A stretch of 63,460 nt of DNA, taken from Bacteroidales bacterium (GTDB lineage: Bacteria > Bacteroidota > Bacteroidia > Bacteroidales > WCHB1-69). Made by a program: the position numbers and the translations under genes. The first letter of the stretch is position 1. Every line of letters begins with the position of its first letter. Shown piece after piece: positions 54,067 to 61,677 of this stretch. Below the pieces are notes generated by a model that worked only from the letters and a program-made list of their open reading frames with translations, did no database searches and was not told where the DNA came from. The DNA is taken from NCBI GenBank assembly GCA_017651425.1, contig JAGCCZ010000069.1, positions 1 through 63,460 of the forward strand, in the 5' to 3' direction.

Positions 54067-55311
54067 ATGAAAAAGAATGAAGAAATATTTGATGTAAGTG
54101 CCGAATTGGAGCGCGAATTCGGGCCAAAAGGTTCTGAAACCAGAAAGCAGGCGGAGGACAAGGCGTGGGAGGAGTACAACGCGCAGATTCTATTGGATGC
54201 GAGAAAGAACGCAGGACTGACCCAGCAGGAACTTACCGAGAAACGTCCATGCAGTCCTGTACTCCGCGTTGCGCTGGTTTTCGTCTGCTTGCTCAGCATT
54301 GTTGCACAGACACTTAACGCACAGCGGGTCTTCAAGACTCGCGAATATAGAGAATATGAGGTGTTGTTTTTTCGATGGGATTCTGTGAAAAAGGCGAGAA
54401 TATTGGGAGGACAAGACTACGATTTTGCATTCCTTTTCCAACCAGGCATTGAAGGCACTGACTACGGGTATGCCTATCGTCACAAAACCCGCAAGCTGGT
54501 GCTCAGGAGTTGCGAATGCCCTCTCCGGCTTCACATGCTGTATAATCCGGACGGTACCCCCGTGAAAGATAAAAACGGCTGCTTATTCTTCGAGCCGATA
54601 GGCAAGGTGAAGATGCGGCAATTCACGCTCCGCCTGCCCGACAGCATCGGAAGTGCCTTGTCGGAAATGTACCGTTTGGCGAGTCTTACCGCCCGCATGG
54701 ATACTACCGTGAGCGACGCTCCGCCTGTTAACGACGCTTCTCACTGGAAATTCTATCCCGTAATGAAGCATCCGCCGTTCTACGAGTGTTATATTTGCAG
54801 CTGTCCTGATGACACCTGCAACGTACAACGCTTCTTCGACATCCATAAAGTTGTGGATGAGGCCGTGACAGAACACAACCTGCATCTTATTGTGAGGGAA
54901 ATGCCCGTCATCCGGACGATTATTGCCGACTGGCGGAAATTGGCCGGCCTGCCATCCGATCCCATTCCTTTCGCTGAAAAAATCAGTACAGTACGATTTT
55001 CCGGGAATCCTGTCCCTGTGGAAGAATTGAGGATCAAGGAGCGGCGCGATGCCTTTGAGGTCGTCTGCGACATGTCCTACGGAAAGTGGAAAACACGGTG
55101 TGCCATTCCCGCATGGTTGGTGGACGAGGCGAAAACTATCGATATATGGATTGTCCCCGACAAGCATAATCGGACACCATTGGTTAATCTGAAAAGGTAT
55201 TACCATATTAACTGGCATTCGATCAAGGTGGGGGAATGCATACAATGTCCAGAGGGCGTCACTGGGAAAATCGACATCAACTTCACTGTAGATGAGGAGC
55301 CGAAGGGATGA
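54067..55311 (+). CDS. Chimeric gene: truncated Xre/HigA-like antitoxin fused to a secreted protein
   Basis: Residues 1-59 look like the N-terminus of a HigA-type antitoxin (EEIFDVSAELEREFG, AWEEYNAQILLDARKNAG, LTQQELTEK). They break off inside the HTH, after its first helix and a half. From residue 60 the sequence changes character: CSPVLRVALVFVCLLSIVAQTLNAQ is a signal-peptide-like stretch, followed by about 325 residues of unrecognised protein with Cys motifs (CECP, CYICSCPDDTC). The second part has no in-frame ATG of its own near the junction (about 54243/54244). It seems to be a deletion fusion that borrowed the antitoxin promoter and start. Whether the internal hydrophobic stretch still exports the protein is unclear. 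No toxin gene is adjacent. Confidence 0.7.
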   Translation: MKKNEEIFDVSAELEREFGPKGSETRKQAEDKAWEEYNAQILLDARKNAGLTQQELTEKRPCSPVLRVALVFVCLLSIVAQTLNAQRVFKTREYREYEVLFFRWDSVKKARILGGQDYDFAFLFQPGIEGTDYGYAYRHKTRKLVLRSCECPLRLHMLYNPDGTPVKDKNGCLFFEPIGKVKMRQFTLRLPDSIGSALSEMYRLASLTARMDTTVSDAPPVNDASHWKFYPVMKHPPFYECYICSCPDDTCNVQRFFDIHKVVDEAVTEHNLHLIVREMPVIRTIIADWRKLAGLPSDPIPFAEKISTVRFSGNPVPVEELRIKERRDAFEVVCDMSYGKWKTRCAIPAWLVDEAKTIDIWIVPDKHNRTPLVNLKRYYHINWHSIKVGECIQCPEGVTGKIDINFTVDEEPKG

Positions 55312-55363
55312 CAGTTCTCTTTGCCACCTTAGGAAAAACAACGAATCACAACGAACCGCCCTT

Positions 55364-56071
55364 ATGATTAACAAAATCAACCTACTGCTCTGTGACACCT
55401 ATCCCGGACTGCTGCCTGAAAGCATCCCGAGTCACGAATCCATGTTCTATGAGCTTTTCCGGCCTATCAACCCCGAACTCACTTTCAACATCTACCGCGT
55501 GATGGACGGCGAACTGCCCGAACAATTCGAACCAGACACCCTCTACATCATTCCTGGCTCCAACAACGCGGCCTACGACGACTTGCTGTGGATTTCGACG
55601 TTGCAGGAGTGGATTCGCGAGGCTGCGGTGCGGAAAGTGCCCCTCGTCGGCATCTGTTTCGGGCACCAGCTCATCGCGCAGGCGTTAGGCGGACGCGTGG
55701 AGCGTTTTGCAGGCGGCTGGGGTGTGGGGATCCGCGAAATGGAGGTTCTAGATGCAGACTTGTTCCCCTGTTTCCCCGACCACAAGATGCGCCTCGTCGT
55801 CAATCACCACGATCAGGTGCTGCAGCTTCCGGAAGGCGCGAGGCTCCTTGCCACCAGCGATTTCTGTCGTTACGAGGGCTTCCGCATCGGCCACCACATT
55901 CTCACTTTCCAAGGTCATCCGGAGTTTACGGTGGACTACGAACGCCACCTCATCCTCAACCATTCCGAGAACGAGGACAATACGGTGAAACGGCGGGCGT
56001 TGGAAACGTTGGCGGCAATGCAACCGCAAGGGAGGATGGTGGCGGAATTTCTGATGGGGTTCTTTTTGTAG
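55364..56071 (+). CDS. Class I glutamine amidotransferase
   Basis: The 235-residue protein has the nucleophile elbow VGICFGHQLIAQALGG (Cys near residue 98) and the closing FQGHPEF with His, typical of the GATase class I group of GuaA-like or gamma-glutamyl-hydrolase-like proteins. No synthase domain is attached and no partner is evident, so the product is unknown. I start it at 55364 (MINKINLL), 52 nt after the chimeric gene. The TAG stop is within the palindrome at 56068. Confidence 0.85.
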   Translation: MINKINLLLCDTYPGLLPESIPSHESMFYELFRPINPELTFNIYRVMDGELPEQFEPDTLYIIPGSNNAAYDDLLWISTLQEWIREAAVRKVPLVGICFGHQLIAQALGGRVERFAGGWGVGIREMEVLDADLFPCFPDHKMRLVVNHHDQVLQLPEGARLLATSDFCRYEGFRIGHHILTFQGHPEFTVDYERHLILNHSENEDNTVKRRALETLAAMQPQGRMVAEFLMGFFL

Positions 56072-56095
56072 AGACGCGGCGCGCCGCGTCTCTAC
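56068..56095. repeat. Perfect 28-bp palindromic repeat
   Basis: GTAGAGACGCGGCG followed by its exact reverse complement. Bases 56069-56071 are the amidotransferase stop codon. It is identical to the copy at 59397-59424. Confidence 0.9.
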
Positions 56096-56145
56096 GGGGT
56101 TTGTTGTTTCAAATCCATACGGTAATTGGCGGATAACATTGATTA

Positions 56146-58179
56146 TTAATACATATCAACGTAGGGGACGAAAACAACGCCAATTTTGAGAAGATATTTG
56201 AACATGTCTTTGATGTCAGTTCCCGGAGCATTAGTCAGATGAGCCTTGTATCCCTCTGGCGTTTTCTGTTCCATGACCCATTGGGCTCCATCCAGCATCA
56301 TCACACAATCGGAAGGGGGCAATTCTTCCAGCCGGATTGCATTCCAATATTCCAAAAATTGGGCATATTGGTTAGAAGTGAGCTCTTTGTCACCTTTCTC
56401 AATGAAATAATCGGTCACCTGCCAGCCATTGGGCGCGATTTTCTCCTGTAATTTCTTCCAATAGAGGTGGATATGGTCGTTGTTTTTCGTAACCCTGATC
56501 GAAACCGAAGGATGAAAACTGGGGGTGAAGGTTGTCCGGAAGACCTCCTCGTCGGTGCCCAAAGTGTCGTCATACAGAACCGGTTCACCCATCTCCGACA
56601 ATGTTTTGGAAAAAGCATTCACCCAAAAGAACGAACTTGAGGTCTTGCCTATGTAGTTTGTGCTGTTGTCGAACACACCGTCTTTGGGCCTGTTCAAGAA
56701 ATAGGAATAAGGGAAATGAACCCCCTTGACGGTGTCATAGGGAAGCTCGGCCAAAGGGTTGTGCGTTTTTTTCAGGTTATATTCCAATTGCAGGATCGGC
56801 AGATATAGGTTAATTAAGGTTTCTTTATCAGGATTCAATTGCAAAGCTTGATAGAGATACTTTAAGGCGCTGTCACCGGGATGTGAGACCACCGGTGTCC
56901 GGTCATGGAAAGTGGACCAATCAGTTTCGGTAAGCATAGCACCTTTGTAAAACATCGAATCTAAAGCAGTGAGCACAGTTATAGGAGTGTTTTCCAGAAG
57001 AAATTCCCCGTAATAAGTACATCCCATACGTACTGCAGCCTCTTTGTCCTTCGGATTAAGCAGCAATTGGCGATGGCACTCCTCAATTCTCTCCCACACA
57101 TTTTTGTCGCGCTGCGTTTCCAGAACGGGACTCCCGTATTGGGGGCGTATCTTTTTAGGAAGGGTGAACTTGTGGGTAATATGGGCGTAACATCTCACCG
57201 TGTCCCCTCTGCGGATGGCCGGTTCCCATTTCGGCATCGTTTTCACCACGCGGATCAATTCGTCGGCAAAGCCATACGGGGATTCCGGCCAGGAAACATC
57301 CCGCACATAGCTGACAGAGCCGTCTTTCTCAATAATCACATCAAGATCGGCAGTGAATTCCACTTTATCACGTAAGGCATCATCAGGATAGCGGACAAAT
57401 GTCTCCACAAACTGCTTGCAAGCGGCCTCTCCGCCAGGGTATTTTGGCTTGATTATTCCGTTTTTTACATTGCCAGAATATACCACCATATCCTCGTATT
57501 GCGGATCCACGAGCGACACTAACAGTTTCGTTAGACGTTCCTCTTTCTCTTCGTCCGGGCACTCCGTATAGTGTGCAACGGTTTCCTTTTGGTCCGCATA
57601 TTCCAAAATAAAAGGAGTGTGAAACCCCCAACATCCGTTTGCGTGTTTATAATGAACAAAATCAATGTCCGTCAGGATTTGCTGAATACGGTTCCACTCT
57701 TCCCAGGTCAGTTCTCTGCCGCCCGAGTCCAAAATCCCTTTTTCCCAAGAATTTCCGTAATAATGCTTCTCTGTCACATCCACAAAGCCCGTATCACTCG
57801 GTTCCAAGTACCCGGAAGATGTGATATAACCTCTGAAGGCTGTTCCCTTTTGCCACTCCAAGCGGATTTGGTCATGATGCCGACGCACTTGGATAAAGAG
57901 TGGATGCGCAAATTTTGGGATATAGTTCAGCCGCAGCAATGTATCCCCCGCGCCCTGTTTCTCTTCAAACAAAGGCTTGATATCGGCGAGGCGCATATAG
58001 TAAACGACCTCCCCAACATGAACATGCTTTCGATAATCAGTAGAGTCCGTGGAAAAATAATCTTTCGGGAAGTAGTCATCGTATTTCCAACGGTCCCTGC
58101 TGTTCTGGGCCTTCAGGGAAGTGGCGGCGAATATCATCAGCAGCGCGCACAAGGACACGAAAAGGATCTTCTTCATCAT
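56146..58179 (-). CDS. Secreted protein with TonB C-terminal-like domain
   Basis: The 677-residue protein has signal peptide MKKILFVSLCALLMIFAATSLKAQ. Around residues 245-345 a TonB-C-like stretch appears: PKYPGGEAACKQFVETFVRYPDDA, then VIIEKDGSVSYVRDV and MPKWEPAIRRG. The part after it (CHRQLLLNPKDKEAAVRMGC) is helical and TPR-like. The N- and C-terminal thirds look alike in places (DHIHLYWKK and DQIRLEWQK; FVDVTEKHYYG region), hinting at an internal duplication. It lacks the membrane anchor of true TonB, so energy transduction is unlikely. Confidence 0.65.
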   Translation of the reverse strand: MMKKILFVSLCALLMIFAATSLKAQNSRDRWKYDDYFPKDYFSTDSTDYRKHVHVGEVVYYMRLADIKPLFEEKQGAGDTLLRLNYIPKFAHPLFIQVRRHHDQIRLEWQKGTAFRGYITSSGYLEPSDTGFVDVTEKHYYGNSWEKGILDSGGRELTWEEWNRIQQILTDIDFVHYKHANGCWGFHTPFILEYADQKETVAHYTECPDEEKEERLTKLLVSLVDPQYEDMVVYSGNVKNGIIKPKYPGGEAACKQFVETFVRYPDDALRDKVEFTADLDVIIEKDGSVSYVRDVSWPESPYGFADELIRVVKTMPKWEPAIRRGDTVRCYAHITHKFTLPKKIRPQYGSPVLETQRDKNVWERIEECHRQLLLNPKDKEAAVRMGCTYYGEFLLENTPITVLTALDSMFYKGAMLTETDWSTFHDRTPVVSHPGDSALKYLYQALQLNPDKETLINLYLPILQLEYNLKKTHNPLAELPYDTVKGVHFPYSYFLNRPKDGVFDNSTNYIGKTSSSFFWVNAFSKTLSEMGEPVLYDDTLGTDEEVFRTTFTPSFHPSVSIRVTKNNDHIHLYWKKLQEKIAPNGWQVTDYFIEKGDKELTSNQYAQFLEYWNAIRLEELPPSDCVMMLDGAQWVMEQKTPEGYKAHLTNAPGTDIKDMFKYLLKIGVVFVPYVDMY

Positions 58180-58205
58180 GGGGTTTTAATCGAACTAATT
58201 ACGCC

Positions 58206-58214
58206 GCAAAGATA
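58206..58214 (-). promoter_or_regulatory. Promoter -7 box for TonB-domain protein
   Basis: TATCTTTGC on the minus strand, 26 nt before the start at 58179. Confidence 0.65.
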
Positions 58215-58235
58215 CAACTTCATTTATATGTATGA

Positions 58236-58339
58236 TGCAGAAAATCCAAAAGGTTGCAGGCGCAGCAATTTTTTTCTCTATCGTATCAAAAAAACGAAGT
58301 AGAAACAATATTAAGCTGCAACCTTTCGTTATTTCTGCA
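58236..58339. repeat. 24-bp interrupted inverted repeat in a divergent intergenic region
   Basis: Left arm 58236-58259 reads TGCAGAAA, five unmatched bases, AAAGGTTGCAG. The right arm 58316-58339 is its reverse complement in the same 8 and 11 bases, with a different middle. The spacer is 56 bp. No target-site duplication is evident. Confidence 0.65.
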
Positions 58340-58370
58340 TCTTATAGGTAAAGATAATAGTCAGACTTTT

Positions 58371-58916
58371 ATGAAAAGACAGATTCTACTATTGGCTCTA
58401 ATGTTCATCGCCATGCTTGGTATGGCGCAATCCGACATGCGCAGGGCCGAAGGGTTGACCGATCAGGACTGGGAACGGCTCAATAGCCATCCCGACTATG
58501 CCAAAGAACTGATTGCCGTGCAGGACAGTCTGCTGGCAGGACGGACAATTTCCGTGGCACACCTCCAGGATTTGATGCCCCTAAATTACAACGATTTCCT
58601 TATCTTCGTTAGTATGGATTATTACGCCGTAACTACAAACGAATCTGGAGACTTGCAATTGGAGGATGACAAGGGCATCTGGTCGGTGGCCGCCGACTAC
58701 GCCACAGCCGACAGTCTCGACATGATGAAGTACTACCTGATGTGGTTCGAATGGTGCGATGGCTGGATAGCAGACGACGTATGGACACGAGCGGTGGAAA
58801 TCGAACGGCAACACCCGCAGAAGTTCAGGGAATTAATGACCTCGTCCAAATGGTACGAACCGTGGCAGAATTATCGCGATGAGTATATCGAATGGGAGGT
58901 GAAAAGTAAAAAATAA
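58371..58916 (+). CDS. Small secreted protein, function unknown
   Basis: The 181-residue protein starts with signal peptide MKRQILLLALMFIAMLGMAQ. The mature part is acidic and rich in Trp and Tyr (MWFEWCDGWIADDVWTRAVE, SKWYEPWQNYRDEYIEWE). I recognise no family. The start is placed at the signal peptide; a weak -7-like TATTTCTGC lies at 58330, inside the right arm of the inverted repeat. The bcp promoter begins 4 bp after its stop. Confidence 0.6.
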   Translation: MKRQILLLALMFIAMLGMAQSDMRRAEGLTDQDWERLNSHPDYAKELIAVQDSLLAGRTISVAHLQDLMPLNYNDFLIFVSMDYYAVTTNESGDLQLEDDKGIWSVAADYATADSLDMMKYYLMWFEWCDGWIADDVWTRAVEIERQHPQKFRELMTSSKWYEPWQNYRDEYIEWEVKSKK

Positions 58917-58920
58917 ATTG

Positions 58921-58929
58921 TACCTTTGC
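58921..58929 (+). promoter_or_regulatory. Promoter -7 box for bcp
   Basis: TACCTTTGC, 24 nt before the ATG at 58954. Confidence 0.65.
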
Positions 58930-58953
58930 CCGTTCAATAAAAACATCAATACT

Positions 58954-59400
58954 ATGCTGCAGATTGGAACAAAAGCCCCTTATTTCGAGGGCGTTGACGA
59001 GAACGGGAACACCGTGAAACTGAGCGACTTCGCCAGGAAGAAGCTCGTGCTATACTTCTACCCCAAGGACAGCACGCCGGGCTGTACGGCCGAGGCCTGC
59101 GACCTACGTGACAACTACCAACGCTTCCTTGCCATGGGCTACGAGGTGCTGGGTGTGAGCCGCGACTCCGCCGCCTCGCACCAGCGATTCATCGCCAAAT
59201 ACGAGCTGCCCTTCCACCTCATCGCCGACACCGACCTCACCATCCTCAAGGCCTACGAGGCGTGGGGCGAGAAGAAGATGTACGGCAAGGTGACCGAAGG
59301 CACGCTGAGAACAACCTACGTTATTGACGAACAGGGTGTGATCGTGGATGCGATTGGGAAAGTGAACACCAAGGCGCACACGGAACAGATATTGCGGTAG
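58954..59400 (+). CDS. bcp: Thioredoxin-dependent thiol peroxidase (Bcp/PrxQ)
   Basis: The 148-residue peroxiredoxin has YFYPKDSTPGCTAEACDLRD, with the peroxidatic Cys and a resolving Cys five residues on, as in PrxQ-type enzymes. It reduces H2O2 and organic peroxides in the cytoplasm. Starting at 58954 (MLQIGTKAPYF) gives family length. The TAG stop (59398-59400) is part of the palindromic repeat. Confidence 0.95.
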   Translation: MLQIGTKAPYFEGVDENGNTVKLSDFARKKLVLYFYPKDSTPGCTAEACDLRDNYQRFLAMGYEVLGVSRDSAASHQRFIAKYELPFHLIADTDLTILKAYEAWGEKKMYGKVTEGTLRTTYVIDEQGVIVDAIGKVNTKAHTEQILR

Positions 59401-59424
59401 AGACGCGGCGCGCCGCGTCTCTAC
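59397..59424. repeat. Perfect 28-bp palindromic repeat carrying both stop codons
   Basis: GTAGAGACGCGGCG plus its exact reverse complement. The left TAG is the bcp stop; the right CTA (59421-59423) is the queF stop on the minus strand. It likely acts as a two-way terminator or mRNA end. Confidence 0.9.
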
Positions 59425-59885
59425 AATAGGTCGTGCTGCTGCATCCGGTATGCGGCCATCTCCTCCCATTTCGTGCCCTTGCGCCCGTAATTGGCGTAGG
59501 GATAGATGGAAATGCCTCCGCGCGGGGTGAACAGACCCGTCACCTCAATGTATTTGGGGTCCATCAGCCGGATGAGGTCCTTCATAATAACGTTGACGCA
59601 ATCCTCGTGAAAATCGCCGTGGTTGCGGAAGCTAAAGAGATAGAGTTTCAGACTCTTGCTCTCCACCATCCGCTTGTCGGGGATGTAGCTGATGCGGATC
59701 TCCGCAAAGTCGGGCTGGCCCGTAATGGGGCACAGGGTGGTGAACTCGGGGCAGTTGAAGCGCACCCAGTAATCGTTGTCGGGATGGCGGTTCTCAAAGG
59801 TCTCCAGCACCTCGGGGGCATAGTCCTGACGGTATTCGGTCTTTTTGCCCAGGGATTGCAATCCCTCGTCTTTACGATTGGTCAT
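59421..59885 (-). CDS. queF: NADPH-dependent 7-cyano-7-deazaguanine reductase QueF
   Basis: QueF reduces preQ0 to preQ1 in queuosine synthesis. The 154-residue protein is the short type, with the catalytic Cys in [14 protein letters not shown] and the family motif [16 protein letters not shown] plus FHEDCVN. Its start overlaps the queC stop by 4 bp (ATGA-type). Its stop is supplied by the repeat at 59397. Confidence 0.95.
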   Translation of the reverse strand: MTNRKDEGLQSLGKKTEYRQDYAPEVLETFENRHPDNDYWVRFNCPEFTTLCPITGQPDFAEIRISYIPDKRMVESKSLKLYLFSFRNHGDFHEDCVNVIMKDLIRLMDPKYIEVTGLFTPRGGISIYPYANYGRKGTKWEEMAAYRMQQHDLL

Positions 59886-60553
59886 AATTGTGAATTTTTG
59901 GATTCCAAATACTCCTGCAAGCCTTTCATCCGCAGCTGGCAGGCGGGGCAGTTGCCGCAGCCGTCGCCGGGGATGCCGTTGTAGCAGGTCAACGTTTCGT
60001 TCCGCACCAGGTCAAAGACGCCCAACTCGTCGGCGAGCTTCCACGTCTGGGCCTTGTTCAGCCACATCAGAGGCGTATGGATGAGGAACTGCTCGTCCAT
60101 CGCCAGGTTGATGGTGACGTTGAGCGAGCGGATGAAGGAGTCGCGGCAGTCGGGGTAGCCGGAGAAGTCGGTTTGGGAGACGCCGGTGATGATGTTTTTC
60201 GCCCCTATTTCGCGGGCGTGGACGGCGGCGATGGAGAGGAAGAAGAGGTTGCGCCCAGGCACGAAGGTGTTGGGCATTGTCTTTTCCGGCTTCACCGGGT
60301 CCATTTTCACGGCCGTGTCGATAAGCGAGCATCCTGTGCTGATCTCCCCGATGAAGTTCACCTCTCTGACGGTGATGGGCACGCCAGCCTGGGCCGCGAT
60401 TTTCCGGGCCTTTTCCACCTCAATCTTATGTCGTTGGCCATACAGGAACGTGATGGCATGAACCTCCTTGAAGTTCTTTTTGGCCCAAAAGAGGCAGGTG
60501 GTGCTGTCCTGTCCTCCGGAGAAGACCACCAATGCTTTGTTGCTATCCATCAT
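59882..60553 (-). CDS. queC: 7-cyano-7-deazaguanine synthase QueC
   Basis: QueC makes preQ0 from 7-carboxy-7-deazaguanine with ATP and ammonia. The 223-residue protein has the PP-loop [16 protein letters not shown] at the N-terminus, [13 protein letters not shown], and C-terminal zinc ligands ([19 protein letters not shown]). queF is next on the same strand; queD and queE are elsewhere. The leader is about 90 nt with a 7-bp hairpin at 60576-60599, but no preQ1 riboswitch core. Confidence 0.95.
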   Translation of the reverse strand: MMDSNKALVVFSGGQDSTTCLFWAKKNFKEVHAITFLYGQRHKIEVEKARKIAAQAGVPITVREVNFIGEISTGCSLIDTAVKMDPVKPEKTMPNTFVPGRNLFFLSIAAVHAREIGAKNIITGVSQTDFSGYPDCRDSFIRSLNVTINLAMDEQFLIHTPLMWLNKAQTWKLADELGVFDLVRNETLTCYNGIPGDGCGNCPACQLRMKGLQEYLESKNSQL

Positions 60554-60651
60554 AATAAACTATTCTTTGATTTTTAACGGATTATAAGAAATATCCGTTT
60601 CATTATTTCTTGTTTTTAAAGTGGTTATCAAGTACACTGAAATTTGGGGCA

Positions 60652-60660
60652 GCAAAGATA
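60652..60660 (-). promoter_or_regulatory. Promoter -7 box for queC-queF
   Basis: TATCTTTGC on the minus strand, 98 nt before the queC start. Confidence 0.6.
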
Positions 60661-60682
60661 TAAAAAAAACGGTTGCCTTCTT

Positions 60683-60874
60683 TCATCCTATAATGCCTAA
60701 ACATATCAATATTATTGCTAATAATACTGGTATGGAAACAACCAAGATGCCAATCAAATAATTTTCTTTGTCATAATCGATGTTGTCGAACACTTCATAC
60801 TTTAGCTTAGTTTTGCATCCTTTCAGCAGCCATCGGACAAAAGCCCCGAGATCTCGTAATTCTGGATATAACAT
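60683..60874 (-). CDS. Small single-pass membrane protein
   Basis: The 63-residue protein has a soluble N-terminal part with a basic stretch (LLKGCKTKLKYEVFDN) and an acidic NIDYDKENY, then one C-terminal membrane helix (LIGILVVSIPVLLAIILICLGIIG). The family is not recognised. It starts 2 nt after the stop of the next upstream gene and would share its transcript. Confidence 0.5.
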   Translation of the reverse strand: MLYPELRDLGAFVRWLLKGCKTKLKYEVFDNIDYDKENYLIGILVVSIPVLLAIILICLGIIG

Positions 60875-60876
60875 AG

Positions 60877-61302
60877 TTATTGATCGGATTTTGTTTGGGA
60901 TTCAAGTTGCGATTTTTCAGGAAAATATTTTTCATTAAGTGCATCGTTGACTCTAATATACGTTTCTGAGCGCCCCTTGCGATCCAACAACAACAGAGTG
61001 TCTTTTTCCAGAACAAATTCTTGAACTACCAAATCTGACCACCATATAAAAAAGGATTCACCATTGTCATTCTTCATAATGCTAAATAATTCTTCATAAG
61101 TGTCTTGCCAAACTCCTTGATCTGTTCCATACAAAAAATACGCATTACTATCCACTATTGCTAAAGCATTCCCTTCGGTTTGCCTCCACACTCCTTGAAT
61201 ATTCTCATACAACTCTTCTGTATTGCAATCTATCCTGATTTGAGCAAAAGAGTCAAATACCACAATCAATGTCAATATTGATATGAAGAAGTATCTTTTC
61301 AT
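60877..61302 (-). CDS. Small secreted protein of the right-end cluster, function unknown
   Basis: The 141-residue protein has signal peptide MKRYFFISILTLIVVFDSFAQ and a mature part with EELYENIQGVWRQTEGN and EKDTLLLLDRKGR, which looks like a small beta-rich domain. Block B (61303-61331) ends exactly at its start codon, and block A (60926-60951) encodes VNDALNEK near its C-terminus. The same two blocks frame the gene at 62186-62527, whose body is unrelated. The promoter in block C is 99 nt upstream. Confidence 0.55.
   Translation of the reverse strand: MKRYFFISILTLIVVFDSFAQIRIDCNTEELYENIQGVWRQTEGNALAIVDSNAYFLYGTDQGVWQDTYEELFSIMKNDNGESFFIWWSDLVVQEFVLEKDTLLLLDRKGRSETYIRVNDALNEKYFPEKSQLESQTKSDQ
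60926..60951 (-). repeat. Repeat block A, copy 1
   Basis: A 26-bp stretch identical to 62187-62212. On the minus strand it encodes VNDALNEK in the frame of the upstream gene, and its second frame contains ATG codons. Confidence 0.85.
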
Positions 61303-61331
61303 TTTAATACGCTTTTCAGTTGTTCATATTT
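61303..61331 (-). repeat. Repeat block B, copy 1
   Basis: A 29-bp stretch identical to 62532-62560. It directly abuts the start codon at 61302. One minus-strand frame reads KYEQLKSVLK in both copies. Confidence 0.85.
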
Positions 61332-61349
61332 ACTTTTCGTCAACATATT

Positions 61350-61433
61350 CATCAATCTCTATTTCAGAAATATACGCATTCCAAAATCACATTTTCAGGT
61401 TGCAAAGATAAGAAAAAATCACATTTTCGGAAA
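61350..61433 (-). repeat. Repeat block C, copy 1 (promoter-bearing)
   Basis: An 84-bp block matching 63109-63192 at 80 of 84 positions. It contains a -7 box flanked by two copies of AAATCACATTTTC. Confidence 0.85.
61384..61428 (-). promoter_or_regulatory. Promoter with bracketing direct repeats (possible operator)
   Basis: On the minus strand, TATCTTTGC (61402-61410) lies between two copies of GAAAATGTGATTT (61416-61428 upstream, 61384-61396 downstream). The copies are 32 bp apart, about three helical turns. The spacing is the same in the other copy of block C. Confidence 0.6.
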
Positions 61434-61436
61434 TTA

Positions 61437-61677
61437 CGGGAAAGCCCACAAAAACATTGGATGTTGTCCCTTCGGGACACTGATTTACGATTTGCAAGGT
61501 GCGATTTATAACCGGAGACATATACAGCCTCGGAGAGGCGGCACGCACGGAGTGCAGTTAACACCATACGCAGTGTGGTGACAGGATGCGCGGCGGATAC
61601 CCATCGCACCGCAGGAGTCTCTTGCCCCGAAGCACAGCGCCGTCTCGGTGCGAAAGGGAGACGAGTTGTTAGATGCC
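61437..61677. repeat. GC-rich hairpin-forming intergenic element
   Basis: This 240-bp stretch is much richer in GC than its surroundings and has several short stems, e.g. TGTCCC-TTC-GGGACA (61465-61479) and GCCTC-GGA-GAGGC. Open frames across it (61506-61709 and 61364-61609, both minus) show no signal peptide, domain or family pattern. I take it as a dispersed repeat or structured RNA element rather than a gene. Confidence 0.45.

Noticed and set aside
49454..58259. A 13-bp match (AAAAGGTTGCAGG) between tRNA-Arg and the inverted repeat at 58 kb, suggesting a tRNA-derived element
   Set aside because: Matches of this length are expected by chance in a 63-kb window, and the rest of the tRNA does not match.
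60554..60651. A preQ1 riboswitch in the queC leader
   Set aside because: There is a 7-bp hairpin (60576-60599), but no C-rich loop and A-rich tail arrangement of a preQ1 aptamer, and no adjoining terminator.
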